Origin: Sebastes aleutianus
Lineage: Eukaryota > Chordata > Actinopteri > Perciformes > Sebastidae
Direction of reading: 5' to 3'
Assembly: GCA_916700875.1 (NCBI GenBank)
Contig: CAKAKS010000004.1
Location: forward strand, 11,118,534-11,182,533
DNA length: 64,000 bases
The notes beneath the pieces are model-generated. The model saw only the letters and a list, made by a program, of their open reading frames with translations. It was not told the origin of the DNA and did no database searches. Shown in pieces: positions 26,401 through 39,200 of this stretch. Within the stretch, counting starts at the first letter, position 1. The number at the start of each line of letters is the position of its first letter. Made by a program: the position numbers and the translations under genes.

Positions 26401-27567
26401 TGTCACCATGCTTGCCATGGGGTTTATTGTAGAATCTGTATGACAGTATTACTTGAGGCAGGTGTGTTGAAAGAGAATCCTCCAGTAGGTTTCTGACCAA
26501 AGAGACTGCCTCCCAGACCAAGAGATGGGGTAGTGCTGGTGGCGGCGGAAAGTGTTGCGGCTGCTGTACCCAGAGCAGACCCCATAGAGAAGCCACCAGC
26601 ATTGGCCGCAGGTGCACTTATAACACAAAAAAAAACAGTACATTCAGTCACATAATCACAGTTCTTCAATGACACCAGAGTCAAGTAGCAAACTAAGAAG
26701 CAAGGGATGATCTGTCACAGTAATGCAAACTGTTTTTCTAATGGAACTTAACTTAATTATATAATTATCTGATGGACACTTTGTGCAATAATCTGGCAAA
26801 ACTGTAATCTGACAAAACTGTCATCTCATCAATATACATATTTTATTTTTATATTTTCTATTGTATTATCTTTTATATTTGTAATATTTATATTGCACTA
26901 TCTCTTTTTTCTATTATTGTTGATCTTTTGTACAAGTCTTATGTTCAACATTTTTATTTTATTTTTCAACATTTATTCTGTATTGTTTTTATCTTGATTT
27001 GTGCACTATTTTAACTTATGTAAAGCACTTTGTAACTATGTTTGGAAAGGTGCTATACAAATAAAGTTTATTATTATTTTGGGATTGTCACAATCTAATT
27101 TCGTTGTACTAAACAATGAGAATAAAGGGCTTGAATCTTGATCTTAACTAACGTTCAATGTTAAAGGACATGCCCTCCAACTTGTTACCTTACACATCTC
27201 TTACTTGTCACATATATACCTCAGATTACAACAGATTATCAAGTCAATCTGCAGTTTTGTAAATTGAACTTCAAAGTGAAAGGACACCTTGCAGTTTCTT
27301 CTGCTTAATCTGCTAAGGATGTCACATGCCAAATGTGCGTTTGCTTATCAGGAAGCCACAAGTACACAAAAGTATGCACCCTTAACGATAAGGTACAGAA
27401 ACTCAGGCAACTGTTGCCAACGTTACCTGCTTACTCTGGCTATGCTAACGTTAGCTAGATAATCTGCTATTAGATATACATCATTACCTGGCTGCGGCTC
27501 CAAATGCGAATCCCCCTCCAGTGTTGGCGGCACCAAGAGCCCCCGATCCAAAGTTAAAGCCAGACAT
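14477..27567 (-). CDS. nup58: Nuclear pore FG protein Nup58 (Nupl1), 14 coding exons
   Basis: Coding exons, in transcript order: 27567-27488, 26616-26453, 26324-26292, 26203-25919, 24838-24670, 24480-24415, 23992-23818, 23358-23279, 23108-22990, 22309-22227, 21971-21770, 16159-16076, 15099-15004, 14643-14477. All junctions are GT-AG, phases agree, and the sum is 1803 nt, or 600 aa plus TAG, close to the mammalian length of about 600. The protein starts MSGFNFGSGALG and ends KKPPAGNKRGKR. Residues 1-240 are Ser/Thr/Ala-rich with FG motifs (FNFG, FAFG, LFG, LSFG). About 250-430 is the helical coiled-coil segment (KFVKDQKQVEEDISRMSSK; YQTFVAQAAQLQSVHENVK). 486-600 is a second FG region (GFGGG, LTFGVS). 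Known role: with Nup62 and Nup54 it forms the central-channel transport complex. Intron 11 (5.6 kb) separates the C-terminal FG exons. Identification rests on extensive similarity to the human protein as I remember it. Confidence 0.97.
15211..15425. mobile_element. Small MITE in nup58 intron 12
   Basis: Near-perfect terminal inverted repeats face each other: ttccgtgtcaaatca (15224-15238) and tgatttgacacagaa (15405-15419). A second inner pair, atgctatttga and tcaaatagcat, and an AT dinucleotide run near 15368 lie between them. There is no coding capacity. Confidence 0.65.
16160..21769. other. nup58 intron 11, no gene seen
   Basis: This large AT-rich intron has only short unsupported open frames on both strands. 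I found no RNA gene and no clear transposon ends. The 3'-proximal part near 21700-21770 is discussed separately as a possible alternative terminal exon. Confidence 0.6.
21718..21769 (-). promoter_or_regulatory. nup58: Possible intronic stop and poly(A) signal (short Nup58 isoform)
   Basis: If the donor after exon 11 (21770) is not used, the frame continues GLTAYKF and stops at TAG (21749-21747). An AATAAA lies 24 nt further on (21723-21718, minus strand). The product would be 492 aa: FG domain plus coiled coil, without the C-terminal FG region. Rat Nup45 is known to arise by alternative splicing of the Nup58 transcript. That this site does the same job here is inference. Confidence 0.4.
22475..22825. 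mobile_element. Probable MITE in nup58 intron 9
   Basis: The segment has partly matching ends (ctacattccaaattgc and the reverse complement of ctattggaacgcac) and repeated catactaaa/tagtatg motifs. That pattern belongs to a MITE type common in teleosts. It lies wholly between exons 9 and 10 and has no coding potential. Confidence 0.45.
25072..25776. mobile_element. Dispersed attaatcgca-type element in nup58 intron 4
   Basis: The element starts actaggactatcaatcgatt, continues with a cluster of attaatcgca-like motifs, and ends gcgttaactttgacagcctt. The outer 11-13 bp are imperfect inverted repeats. I recognise it as a repeat common in percomorph genomes. Its right part (about 25438-25692) is the same module found inside a different element at 50692-50993. 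Confidence 0.65.
26830..27145 (+). mobile_element. Non-LTR retroelement 3' tails in nup58 intron 1
   Basis: A plus-oriented tail reads gtaaagcactttgtaac, gtgctatacaaataaag, then (TTA)n at about 27021-27080. A second tail, aataaagggcttgaatcttg, follows at about 27120. Both are typical 3' ends of truncated teleost LINE/SINE copies. The left limit is uncertain and there is no open frame. Confidence 0.55.
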
Positions 27568-27970
27568 GTTGTCTTTAAGAGGCACACATTCAACACAAAC
27601 TCATGAAGACGCAACCTAGCAACCCAGCTAACAGGCTAGCTTTGAAAGATGCCCATGTGAGGGCCAAATCCCGCGGTTAAAACACAATAAAACAATGTCG
27701 GCGTCTCCAAATAACACTATAGTTAAACCCTGAACTCTTCAGTTGTAGTTTTATGTTTTCGCATCCCTTAATTGTATATTTTAGATGTTTAAAGCTGTCA
27801 AATATCGCAGAATTAACTCTCGCATGGTGCTACTTTTCCTATTCCCCGCCTGGTGTTTCCTTAATGTGCTGTTGCATTTCGGGTAATCTTTATTTTTTTT
27901 AAACTACATTTCCCGTCGTCCCTATTAGTGTTTTTGTAGTCGCGTGATGCCTCACGCATGCGCAAAGGTA
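27568..27970 (-). promoter_or_regulatory. nup58: nup58 5' UTR and core promoter region
   Basis: Upstream of the start codon lies a TATA-less stretch with an NRF1-like site, CACGCATGCGCA (27953-27964, one mismatch to the YGCGCAYGCGCR consensus). It also has a ZNF143-like ACTACATTTCCC (27903-27914). Both motifs are typical of housekeeping promoters, which fits a nucleoporin. The transcription start itself cannot be placed. Confidence 0.45.
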
Positions 27971-27999
27971 CCAACTTTTGGTGCGGACGTTTACCAAAA

Positions 28000-29390
28000 C
28001 GTCCCGACCTTGCTTTCAAAATAAAAGACGCTCCCTAAGACTCCAAAAAGACACATTTGTTAAAAGGTGGAACCCTGCCATGATTGTACTAGTGCGGTGA
28101 TCTGAGTGTTCTTGTATATCCTGGATCATGCTTGTGTCTTTGTCTTCCTGACCCAGGTCACCTCTCTGGGCATGTGCACGCATTCATACAGCACACACCC
28201 ATACAACACACTCCCCCTCCCTTACCTCCGACCCCTTACCACAGTTATCATTATTTAAATTTATTTATTTATTTATTTTACTTTACTTTATTTTAATTAT
28301 TTGGATTGTCTTTTTTGTGTTCTCTCTCTCCCCCTTGTTTTAAGCTGTAAGATTTTGTGTTAAAACTATGAGACAGCTATCAAAATGAAAATACAGTGGT
28401 ATAGAATGTTATTATGATTGTATAAGTTGCTGTAACTGCAATAAAAATTAAGTTAAAAAAATAAATAAATAAAAGACGCAATTTGAGACAGATGCATGGG
28501 TCTGACAACATTAATGTATTTGTAAAATAGTGTTCAAACATTATCTGCACAATGCTGTTGTCACTCACACACTCTCTTTATTGGGGTCAATGTTTTGCAA
28601 TTTTTTTTCCAATATAGCCATAATTGTTCAATTTTATTTGTGAACGATATCTGTTTTTATTCTATTAGTTTTATTGTTTTGTCATTTCTCTCTGTGTTGT
28701 GTTTTACACCACATATGAACTATCTTAGCTAGAGTTATGCTGCAAATATATAATTGCTATATATTTCATGTCAAAAAAATGTCATAACACTTATTTTATA
28801 TTTTCCCCTTCCTGCACCACCCCTATTAGTATTTGCAAACACATTTGTAGTGTTTTGTAATAATTTTTCTCATGACTGTTTTTGCTATATGTATTTTACG
28901 CCTGCAATTTGTTGTAAACTCATTAGTGTAATTATTGTTTTTATCTTATCAAATCTCACCTCACCTCCATACCATTATTGACACACAGTACACCTGAACT
29001 GAATGGACTGTAATGCTGTGCAATATGCTGCCCTCCACTGTGTAATTGTCTGAAATATATTAATTATTTATTTTTTAAAATATTTTTATGAGAGCTACAA
29101 GTTCTTTTAACATGGTCATGGAGCATATATACTGTATATTTGTATTCTGGGGGTATCGTTCCTATGCAGAGGGTATGTTTAGTTTATTTATTGACTACAC
29201 TGAGGGTGTTTTATATTTTAATAATTTATTTATTTATTGTGTTGAGTTGAATGTGCTACTTATTTTGTACTGTAATTACCTTGTGCCTTTTCTACCTTTT
29301 TTCTCAGAATTCCAATGTACCTAGGTGCAAATGGCAAATAAAACTCTTGAAGCTTGAATCTTGAATCTTGAATCTTGAATCTTGAATCTT
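28000..29390. other. AT-rich intergenic DNA with LINE-like 3' tail
   Basis: No gene is seen between nup58 and mtmr6 here. The right part reads like a degenerate plus-oriented retroelement 3' region: tgtgcaatatgctgccctcc, then AT-rich DNA, then aaataaaactcttgaagc. It finishes in (CTTGAAT)x5 at 29353-29390. Confidence 0.55.
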
Positions 29391-29525
29391 ACCTTATCCA
29401 AGGCTGGATTACCAACCAGGCAAAGTGGGTAAAGTGGGCAACGTCCCCATATGCTGTATTATAAAATGAAATAATAGGGGGTTTTAAGGCAACATCTGCA
29501 TTATTAGGCCGTATTTCTTATAGTA

Positions 29526-29526
29526 T

Positions 29527-29578
<52 letters not shown>

Positions 29579-29579
29579 T
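29526..29579. repeat. (GATA)n microsatellite
   Basis: About 13 GATA units are present. It is the tail of the minus-oriented retroelement that follows directly. Confidence 0.95.
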
Positions 29580-29860
29580 AACTTTATTGATCCCGAGGGA
29601 AATTCAAGTTTCCAGCATCACAGTTCCATAGTGCAAAACATGTTAGTAAAAAGGCAGTAAAAAAGTTAGTAGTGCAAAGTACAAAAAAATATACCAAATA
29701 TAAAAATACAAGGAGATGAAGAAAAACTGTTAAAACTGAATATAGTGCAGGGTAACAGCTGTGATACACGGTTATTAAAAAAAGTGAATATAGTGCAGGA
29801 TAGACTGTTAAAGAGAGACTGTTAAAAATGAGGATAGTGCATTATTATCTATTATATTAT
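29580..29860 (-). mobile_element. LINE 3' end fragment, minus strand
   Basis: On the minus strand it ends aatttccctcgggatcaata, then aagt, then a TCTA microsatellite. This is a very common 3' end of truncated fish non-LTR retrotransposons. Only the 3' non-coding part remains. Confidence 0.6.
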
Positions 29861-29949
29861 TATATATTGTACATACATGGTGTACTTTACCAAGAAGTGA
29901 AGTTGTGCTTAATCAAAACACAATTTACAGAGTGGGATACATTTTATTA

Positions 29950-30203
29950 TCTAAAATACCTGAAGTCGTGCTTTTACTTCGAAAAGCATGCAACGTGAAG
30001 TGTTGACGTGAATGCCCGGATCTTTACGCGGATGGAGGAGTAAAAATAATTGACAATAAACATATATCGTATGCCTCCAACAAAGTACAGGCGGTTTTGT
30101 GCAGCAGTTTGAGCAGCCAACACATTACCAATGATACAGTTATCAGCGGAAGGCGTCGTGTGAAGCTTCTGCAGCCTGCTGACAGCTGTCTGGACTCGGA
30201 GAA
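29950..30203 (+). promoter_or_regulatory. mtmr6: Likely mtmr6 5' UTR and promoter
   Basis: The stretch before the mtmr6 start codon is locally richer in CpG than its surroundings (ttgacgtgaatgcccgg, tttacgcgg, gcggaaggcgtcgtg) and lacks a TATA box. No exact start can be assigned. Confidence 0.35.
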
Positions 30204-33200
30204 ATGGAGCACATCCGAACACCAAAGGTAAGCTAACATTTCTAGCTCATTTTGCAAATGGATGGGATACAGTCTGCAAGCTCGGCCTCTTCTTGTGGGA
30301 ATAAATGTAATGATCTAGTGTGATCACGTTAACCATAGATTCATTTTTAAACTATTTGTGGGTATAATAGCATGAGGACTAGCAGGTGTCGCCAGCAGCA
30401 GCTTGGAAGTGTCAGACGTGACGAGCATCAATGAGCTGTTTGTTTGTTAGCTGGGCTTCACTTACTACAATGCACGCCCTATTATTGCATTACTGCATTA
30501 AGCATGATATGGCACATTGACATAGAGTCATCACACATAATATTATTGACCTGGATGTCTGTTCACACCCAGGGTGATCACTATTATAAGACTCCTTTTT
30601 ATATATATATATAGTTTCACCTTTTTTTTAAACATCTGGACAGGTATCCTAAACCCAGCCAACATCTGTATGTGGGGCCCAGTTGGGTAGTAAATGGGCT
30701 GAAAAATGGGCCCTATATGGGATTGTCCATTGGTTCCATAATGGCCCCATGCCAATTGCCCTTGTGGGTTTCATGCAGGAGTACACTGGGTGTTATGTGG
30801 GCCCAATCTGGGCAACATAAACCAAAACCCATTTCGGCCCCAGGTTTAAAGGGACTGTTTGTAACTTTCAGAAATGCTTGTTAACAGCGACACCTGTGGC
30901 CATTAAGTCAATGAAAGTCAGCTCGCGCTTGCTCGCTCTACGTAGACATGAACAAGCATCGCTCAAAACAGTGAGGCGACACACATCAGCTAAAACCACA
31001 ATATCACTCTATATTTCACCTTCTTGGCAGTAATGTTAGCTGACCAGACGAAGGTCTCTCCATGAACATGATTTAGATCTGATCCTAGTGTTGGCTTTTC
31101 CTGCCTCAGCCTCCCGACCGGGAACAGGGGAGACAATGGCACCCGGTCGGAGACGATAACGTTTCTCGCTGCGGAGCCCCGTCACTTCACAAGACACGGA
31201 AAACTCTGTTGGTCTGGAGGAGCTGCAGCATTTATTTCTGCCCAAACCTCCACTGTACATTCACTAGATATTCTCAGAGCTACTAACTCTTCTGCAGTGT
31301 GTAGTGTGCGCGCATGAGTACAGCAGAGACTCTGGCCCTGGAGACCAAAGCTACGGTCTCCCCTGTCTTCTGGCCGTGGTCGGGGGGCTGGAGCAGGAAG
31401 AGTTCATACTGTTTTGCAAGACGGGCTTCACTAGATATTACTTTGCGGTTTTGGTGCTTCCGTGTAGTTTGTGTTGGAGTCTTGTCTGAACAGCGTAGCC
31501 ACACGCTAGCGCGCATGGGAAACCGACCCGGTAGATTTATATGTGTAAAAGTTACAAACAGTCCCTTTTAAGTTCTATGTGGGAACTACATGGGGACTAC
31601 ATGGCCTGAAATATGGATTGTAAGTGGGTTTGTCCACAGTTTCCATGTTGGGCCCCATGCACTAATTTCCCAGTAGTGACCCAACTAGAACCCACTTGGG
31701 TAGCCCACATGGGGAGCCCATGTGGGACCTACTTAGTTGATCCAAATGGGGCCCCATATAAGATGCCCATTTTGGGCCCATACCCACTTGGTACCCAAGT
31801 ACCCCCAGCATAACCCATGTGGGGCCCACATAACCATGTTGGCTGGGAACATGCAACCAAATCAACCAAGGGTTGGGATTTTTCCAAAATTGAGGAATGC
31901 TGTTGACTGGCCAAGCCAAACCACCTGACTCCAAAATCACTTACTGAAGCCCAGACAGACAGAAGGCAATAAAAGCCCTCAAACAAACTGAAGATCAATG
32001 TAGTGTACAGGCCTTGCAGAGCATCACTTGAAAAGATACCAAGTGGCTGGTGATGTCTATATGGGTTGGATACTTCAGACAGTGATTGATTGTTCAAGGT
32101 TCATGTATTGTCATTCTACAACACCGGGGTTTCACAGCAAAATGCAAGTGATCGCCCCTTTATGTTACACACACACAAAAAAATGGTGGTGTACGGAGGA
32201 GGATTTGCAGCCAGATATTAAATATGCTGAATTTTTTACGATAAATAAATAAGCAAATTATGTTTTGGCCCATAAAGTTGAGGGGTTATAGGGATGCACC
32301 GATACCAGGCCGATACTGACTCAAATAGCTGGATCGGATTAGATAAGATAAGATGTTCCTTTAATAGTCCCGCAGTGGGGAAATTGCAGTGTACAGCAGC
32401 AAAGGGGATAGTGCAATAAACAAGATGCATCAGCTAACACAGTAAAAAAAAAAGAGCTAAACAAAGTATAACAAAATATGAACCATTTAAATAGAAGGAA
32501 GAATAAAAAAAGGAGCAGTATATACTGTACAGTATTGACAATAAACAGACTTAACAAAATTGCACAAGTGGAAAATGATATTGCACAGTATGAATGAGTA
32601 GTACTGATAGACAGTTGGTGTACAGTAAAGTGCAGTTCGATATTCAGTTCATAAAGTTCAGATATCAGTGACAATTCAATTAAATTCTACATTTACATTG
32701 TATACTAGAATTTTTATTCCTGTTAATTTTGAAGATTTTTTGGTTTTGATCAAGTTGCTGGTGTACGATTTATTATTTAAATAATAAAATAACAATTTAC
32801 TAAATTTGTATCTAAGTATTATTTGTTACATTTTGTTTTACAAAGTTAAGAAAGAAAGGTTTTAAGTCGTGCCTGATGTTGACTTACACATAAAAGTATC
32901 CTATTTCAATATCCTATTATTTCATATCATATAAAAGTATTGGATTGGTACTTGGTATCGGCTGATCCCCAAAGCCCAGGTATCGCTATCAGTGCATCCC
33001 TAGTTCTGTATTAAGAGCTACAGTTAATACACTGTTCACCCAGTCTGGAGATGCATACCTTCAGATTAAAGCTGAGACTGACAGCACTTTACGTTCATAA
33101 TCATTGTTTACTTCAAATCCAGAATGTTGGAATACATAGACAAGTAGTAGTATAGTTTCTGTTGGCTCAACCGTATCCTACATAAGCCTCTGTAGCTCAC

Positions 33201-36200
33201 AGTGTGAGCTACATGCTTCAGGCCCACACTTAATATAATCTAGTATGTGTAATATTGTGCAATTGTGAGGGTGCGTATGAAACGTGATCTTTCTTCATCA
33301 CGTTAGGGAGCAGCGTGACCTAATTGTCGAGGCTCCAGGATAGTACTACAATTACAGTGCACACGATTCTTTGATAACATAATAGCCTATAGAATAAAGG
33401 GAATGCTGGGTAGGTGCGATTGCTTGCAGACTGGGTGTGGCCCTACTGTCTCAAGTGTTCTCGGTTGTTTGCTTAAATAAAACAGCCGAGGAAGGCTTTA
33501 TTGCTTTCCCAGGAAAGCAAACATATGTTTTCATTCGGCGTTTCACTTGGTTCAGAAATAGTCAGTTCAATAATCAGTTGACGCTATACTTGTGAAAAAG
33601 AAAGTGTGCAATGTGGTGAATATTGTATTTAAGGTACTTTAAAGCATAGATTACATTGCATTGCTAGTTTTAAAATGTAAACATCATCAACTAGAGACTA
33701 ACTCGCTCATTCACTCTTACACACACACACCTAACTTCTGTGTATGACAGAGCTGTGTCCAGCTGGTTGCTGGAACACAGAGATAGGCTCATTTATCTGA
33801 GAACGGCAGGAGAACGGAAACAAAGGAGAGGATGTCTGAGTCAACAAGAGAACCGCTAATATGATGAATCATGGATTTGGACTGTTTTGCTGCTGTCGCT
33901 GCTAACTGTCGAAATAACCCTTCCGCTTTGACCACAGAGTGTATGTCACTAGTAAAGATCAGCATATGTTTCTTCTTTTTACATTAAGGATAATTCTTAT
34001 TCTAATGGATTGTAGTGCTAGAAAGGGATTTGAGAGGAATGCAAAACATGTATTTTAAACTTCCATTGTTACAAATGGCACAAAGTCCATCAACAGTAAG
34101 CCTGTCATGTTGGGAAATACCTTGTGAAGGCCTGTGATATGTATTTGGTGTTACTGAAAAAGTGAAATGTGCATTATACATTAATGAAGTAGTACATCCT
34201 GGACTGGAGGTTGTCTGCCAAACCTTATTTAATGGGGTTATGAATGGGCTTTCTGACCACTAGAGGTATTAAAACATGTTTGTTATGGCTATTAGTGGAC
34301 CACAACCTTCTTCCTGTGTCAAAATGTGTGACTTGAGTAAATGTTTTACTGCGAGCAGAGTGGGGCAAGAGTTTGGGGCACTGCAAAGCTACTCATCAGC
34401 AATATATGAGAATACATTTTGAGTAACCGGGAAGAAACCAGATGGTTCATGCACATTAACTTCACATTCGTCACATTCTTCAGTCAATACCTTAATTAGA
34501 CTTTCTTTCCATATCCAGAAATCATTTGTGACTCTCGTTATAATGGAGCTGGCAGCTGAAAGGTAGGCCCAGGTGGTCGGGATTAGGTGGCGTGCCAGCT
34601 GGAGCCAGTGCCAACTGCCACTTACAGTAATTTTCTGTCAGCAAGATCCCAGCTTTCTTCTTTTCAGGATATCCTATATACTGTATATATATACAGTACA
34701 GTATATATCTTTACACCCAGCTGAAGATGTTTAAGAACCTTGAACTGCTGATTAATGTTATTACTGGTTTGTGTGTGTGTTTGCAGGTGGAGCAGGTGCG
34801 ACTGTTGGATCGCTTCAGCAACAAATCCATAAATGGCACACTGTACCTCACAGCTACACATCTCATCTTTGTGGAGAGCAGCTCCAACAACTCAGCGTCT
34901 GCCGCACAGGAGATCTGGGTGAGTATAGTTTCGGTGGAAACTGCATGTTTTCTGGAAATTCAATAAATAAATTGTCTTTATGAAATAACGCACATTTTTC
35001 TATACTCCTGTGTGAATGAAATACTTGACAAATGAAAAGCACTGAGTATTTTTTTTTTCATTTTAAGAGCTTGAATGCAAAATAAACAAGTAAGTGAAAT
35101 TATTGAGAGAAAATAAATACTGTAAATATTGACCTAGCTTATATCGCAATAGATAAGATATATATACGTTAGACATTTTTATATATTTTTGACCATATAT
35201 ATTGTCATATTGCCCAGCCCTACCTTGGTCATTACAGTTAGGCTAACCATGCTGAGTGTTGTTTACCACATTAGTGCAGGATTAGGTGCAGAAAGGGACG
35301 ACATCTATAGTGCTTTCTCCTGTGGGTAACTACTCCATGTGCTCCAGAATTATCACCTGATGGTGCCAATTTGCTAAAAATCAGACGTGGGATGGTACAA
35401 TTATAACCACAGTGGGTAATTGAGGATCGTCATTTGACAATATGGACTTGCTTATAGCCTATTAATTAACTTTGGTGTGCACTAATATATGCACTCCCAC
35501 ACTGCAGGCCGTCTCATGCAGTGTAATGTTGCCAGAAGCTTATCGCAAAATCAGTGCTGCTGCTGCTGCTGTCAGAAACTCGCGTCTTTTGCTCTGAATT
35601 TGCAGCCAGTTTTAAAAAGCGATTTCAGCGTGACCACCACGAGGAAGTCTGTCACCGGATGAGAGTGTGTGCGTGCATTGGTGCTGTGTTGGGCAAAAGG
35701 AGAGAATATGCAAGCTTGTGTTTGGTAAGAGGAAGTAGTGTAAGGTATCCGGTGAGGCTTCTGTACGTGCATGTGAAGGGTGTGTTTTCTGCCTCCATCT
35801 CCACCTCCACCGTAAGAACTGGGTTATTGATGTCTGGCTGCAAACAGTCAGTAGGGCATCCTGATTTGTTGATGGTCGCCTTTTGTTAATGTTGGCAATT
35901 GCAACACAATTGCTGTGTTGGGGTACGCATGGAAGAAATACTACACTATGCTGTATCCTGTTATATGATGGAGTGAAAACAGAACTCTCAGTATTTAGAT
36001 AGCCACATTTGCTGGTCTGCATTTTGGAAAGGTTGACGTGGTTTAAAATGCTTTGTGCAGCAGATCCCGGGCCACGACCTCCTCCTCACCATCCTTCCTG
36101 CTTTATGTGCTGGGAAAAGGGAATATTCCAACTGTACACTTTGTGTTTTTGTGTATTTGGTCCTGTGTGTGTGTGTGTAGGTTCCTTTTAAGCATGTGCC

Positions 36201-39200
36201 AGCTTTATTTGTGGAGGCAATTTAGAATCAGTCTGTTGGTCAGAGAGAGAGTTTGTTACAATGTCATTGTGTCTTATAAAATATTAAACAGCTGTTGTCT
36301 CAACAGCTGGTGAGATCAGTATATACTTTGTGTGTGTGTGTGTGTGTGTTGAGTGTGTGTGTGTGTTTTTCACTGGTCATTACCAATGCTGATGAATGTG
36401 CATCTTAATGATTTCCCATGGTTGGAATCCCTGTGGAATTCCAAATGCCCTCATTGAATATGGTGATTTGCCCTTCATGCCCTCTGTACTTTACGGCATT
36501 AAAGCAATTCATGATGAAGTGGTAATGTGGAGCAAACTGCAAGCTTTTTTTGCAACTTCCCTCTGTTCAAAATACCCGTTCTTGCACATCCTTTCAATAT
36601 TCCAAATTTGTATTTATTCCTCATTCTTATTTACTTCACAGATCAGATTCAAATGCTGCAGTAGGCATGAAGGCTTCCTCTAGTGGGCCCATTTTTACAA
36701 AGACTCTATTTTATACAGTATACTCCTGTAATTGTTGAATAATTCATATGTATTTTTTTCTTCGAACATAAGTAAGTAAATAAATAGAAACTAACAGCTC
36801 CTTTACTTCTCCCCTCCTCTGCAGATTTTGCATCACCATATAGCGTCCGTGGAGAAGCTCTCCCTGACCACCACAGGCTGCCCTCTGGTCATCCAGTGTC
36901 GCAACTTCCGGCTTGTTCATTTTGTGGTACAGAGAGAAAGAGATTGCCACGACATTTACAGCTCGCTACTGCGTCTCCTACGGCCTGGTGGGTTTCCAGT
37001 TTGTCTTGTCTAAGATCTGTGTTTTTATCTGTCTGCGTTTTTGTTAAGGCTCTTTCTCTGATCTCCTTCTCCTTTGTACAGTATCCTACGAGGAGCTCTA
37101 TGCGTTCTCCTACAACCCCAAACAGAACGACCAACAGAGAGAGGAAGGATGGCAAATCATCGACCTCGGGGCGGAGTTTGAGAGGATGGGCGTCCCCTGC
37201 GACCAATGGCAGCTCACAAACGTCAACAGAGACTACAAGGTAGATAGTTGGCTGTATCTTGTTAAGTGTTTTTCATCTGAAGTGCCAAACACTGTTGGTG
37301 GGAATTCTTCAATAGGGGGATCTTTTGGCAATTTTCTGGTGCTTCTTTTGTTACATCTGATGCTGCAGTCATAACTGCTTCTTTTGTGTGCTCAGAAGGA
37401 GAGGAACAAGCACATAGTCTCTACCATAGACTGTATATAAAGATGGATGGACATGACAGCTCCCCAAAAGTGAAGCCAAAACATCTGGATCGCCCCCTGG
37501 TGGCTGGCTGCAGTACAGATCATAAAGCCGGCCTCCGCCATGTTAGCGGATGGGACATGGGCCAAGCTAAAAAGTCAAAGTACCCGGCAAATACATTTTT
37601 CCCCAAAGATGGTTTCCGTAAATTTAGGTAGTTTTTATCATGCTGATGTACTGTATGTTCAAGTGTTAATTTTTCGGAGAAGTTTGGTTTTAATTAGTTA
37701 TTTGATGCTATAAAAGGGGGTGGACGTCATGATTGGCAACCGTGAGTCTCTCTCACTGACAAGCTGCAGCCGTGATTGGTTCAGGTAGGAGACCTCGTTA
37801 CCGCGGCTCCACTGCCCATTTATCCTGTATCTGGGATATTTTGGCTTCACTTCTGTACAGTGGGAGGAAGCGGAGACGTGTCATCCATCTTTATATACAG
37901 TCAATGGTCTTTACAGTTTCATGGTATGTCTTGTTAAGCTTCACAGCCAGCCCAAGATGTGGTTAAATCTGCAGTAGGCCAGACTTTTATGTAATAATAC
38001 ACCTTTTTTTTTATTAGCCTAACATCCTCCCAAATTTACGGTAGGACAAAATGGATAAACACCATAGATCATGTCAACGGGTTTTGTAACTGGAAGGATA
38101 TATTGTCCATTTACAGAACATGATGACGTAAAAGACAAAAAAAAAATGCTCCCAAATAGGTAGTCAGCAAGCACTCTGCCCAGTTAAAGCTGGACTTGCT
38201 GACTGATGTTGAACCTTGACACCGTCTCTGTGTGCCATAAAAAAATCCAAGGAGTAGGCAGTTTGTTGATGTCACATAATAGTCCTTTTTCACAGCAGAT
38301 ATTTTGACTTGTCATACCAGGAAAAGCACAGACGGACCTAATTACATTAACAATGTGTCCGCTCTATTCCAGTAAGACATAGTGTGACAGTTTACCAGCA
38401 TGCAAAATAACAAGGACAATCTAACCACAACGTCATTCATTTTAATATTTACAGCTGTGCTTTAACTACTGTGACTTGTCAAATGTCTTCTGTGAAATAG
38501 GCCTATTACAGAGCAATCAAGTTACTTAATTTTGTTTTGTGTAAATTGTCCAGGCTTGCCTGCTCAAACATGAGGCAAGGCATCTCAATGTTGTAATAAA
38601 CTGGCTATAACTCAGGGTGTGGTGCTATTTTAGGGAATCTGTTAATACTGTAACCACCTGGAAAAACCAGCTAGACATTACCACACATTATGAAAGCATT
38701 ATGCACATATGTCCAGAAGAGGGCGCTGGAGCTTCACTGTTAGCTCCAACTCTAGTATGACAGACAAGCAGAGCTTCAATCCAGTCGATACTTTTTTATG
38801 GTAGAATCCTCTATTGTTTTGTACTATTGACTACTGGATTTTAGTTGTCAGCACCATGATTCACGGTTCAGAGTAATACTAATACTTGTGCTCACAAACC
38901 AGGAAACGTCAGCCAATATCATTTGTGTCTTGTGTGCGTGTTTTGTGTTTGGTTTTCCAGGTGTGTGAGACATATCCACGGGACCTGTATGTTCCCATCA
39001 CAGCCAGTAAGCCTATCATTGTGGGGAGTTCCAAGTTCAGAAGCAAAGGACGCTTTCCTGTACTCACATACTTCTACCAAGAAAAGAAGGTAACTGTAAT
39101 AACATAATCACAGTACGAGCACGAACCTTTTTACAGTTTATTTTTCTACATTTATTTTATTAAGTTTGGTTTAGTATTTTTTTTTTTGCTTGTGGTAGTT

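Noticed and set aside
35554..36022. 111- and 136-aa frames on opposite strands in mtmr6 intron 2
   Set aside because: They overlap each other, have no recognisable domain and no splice or start support.
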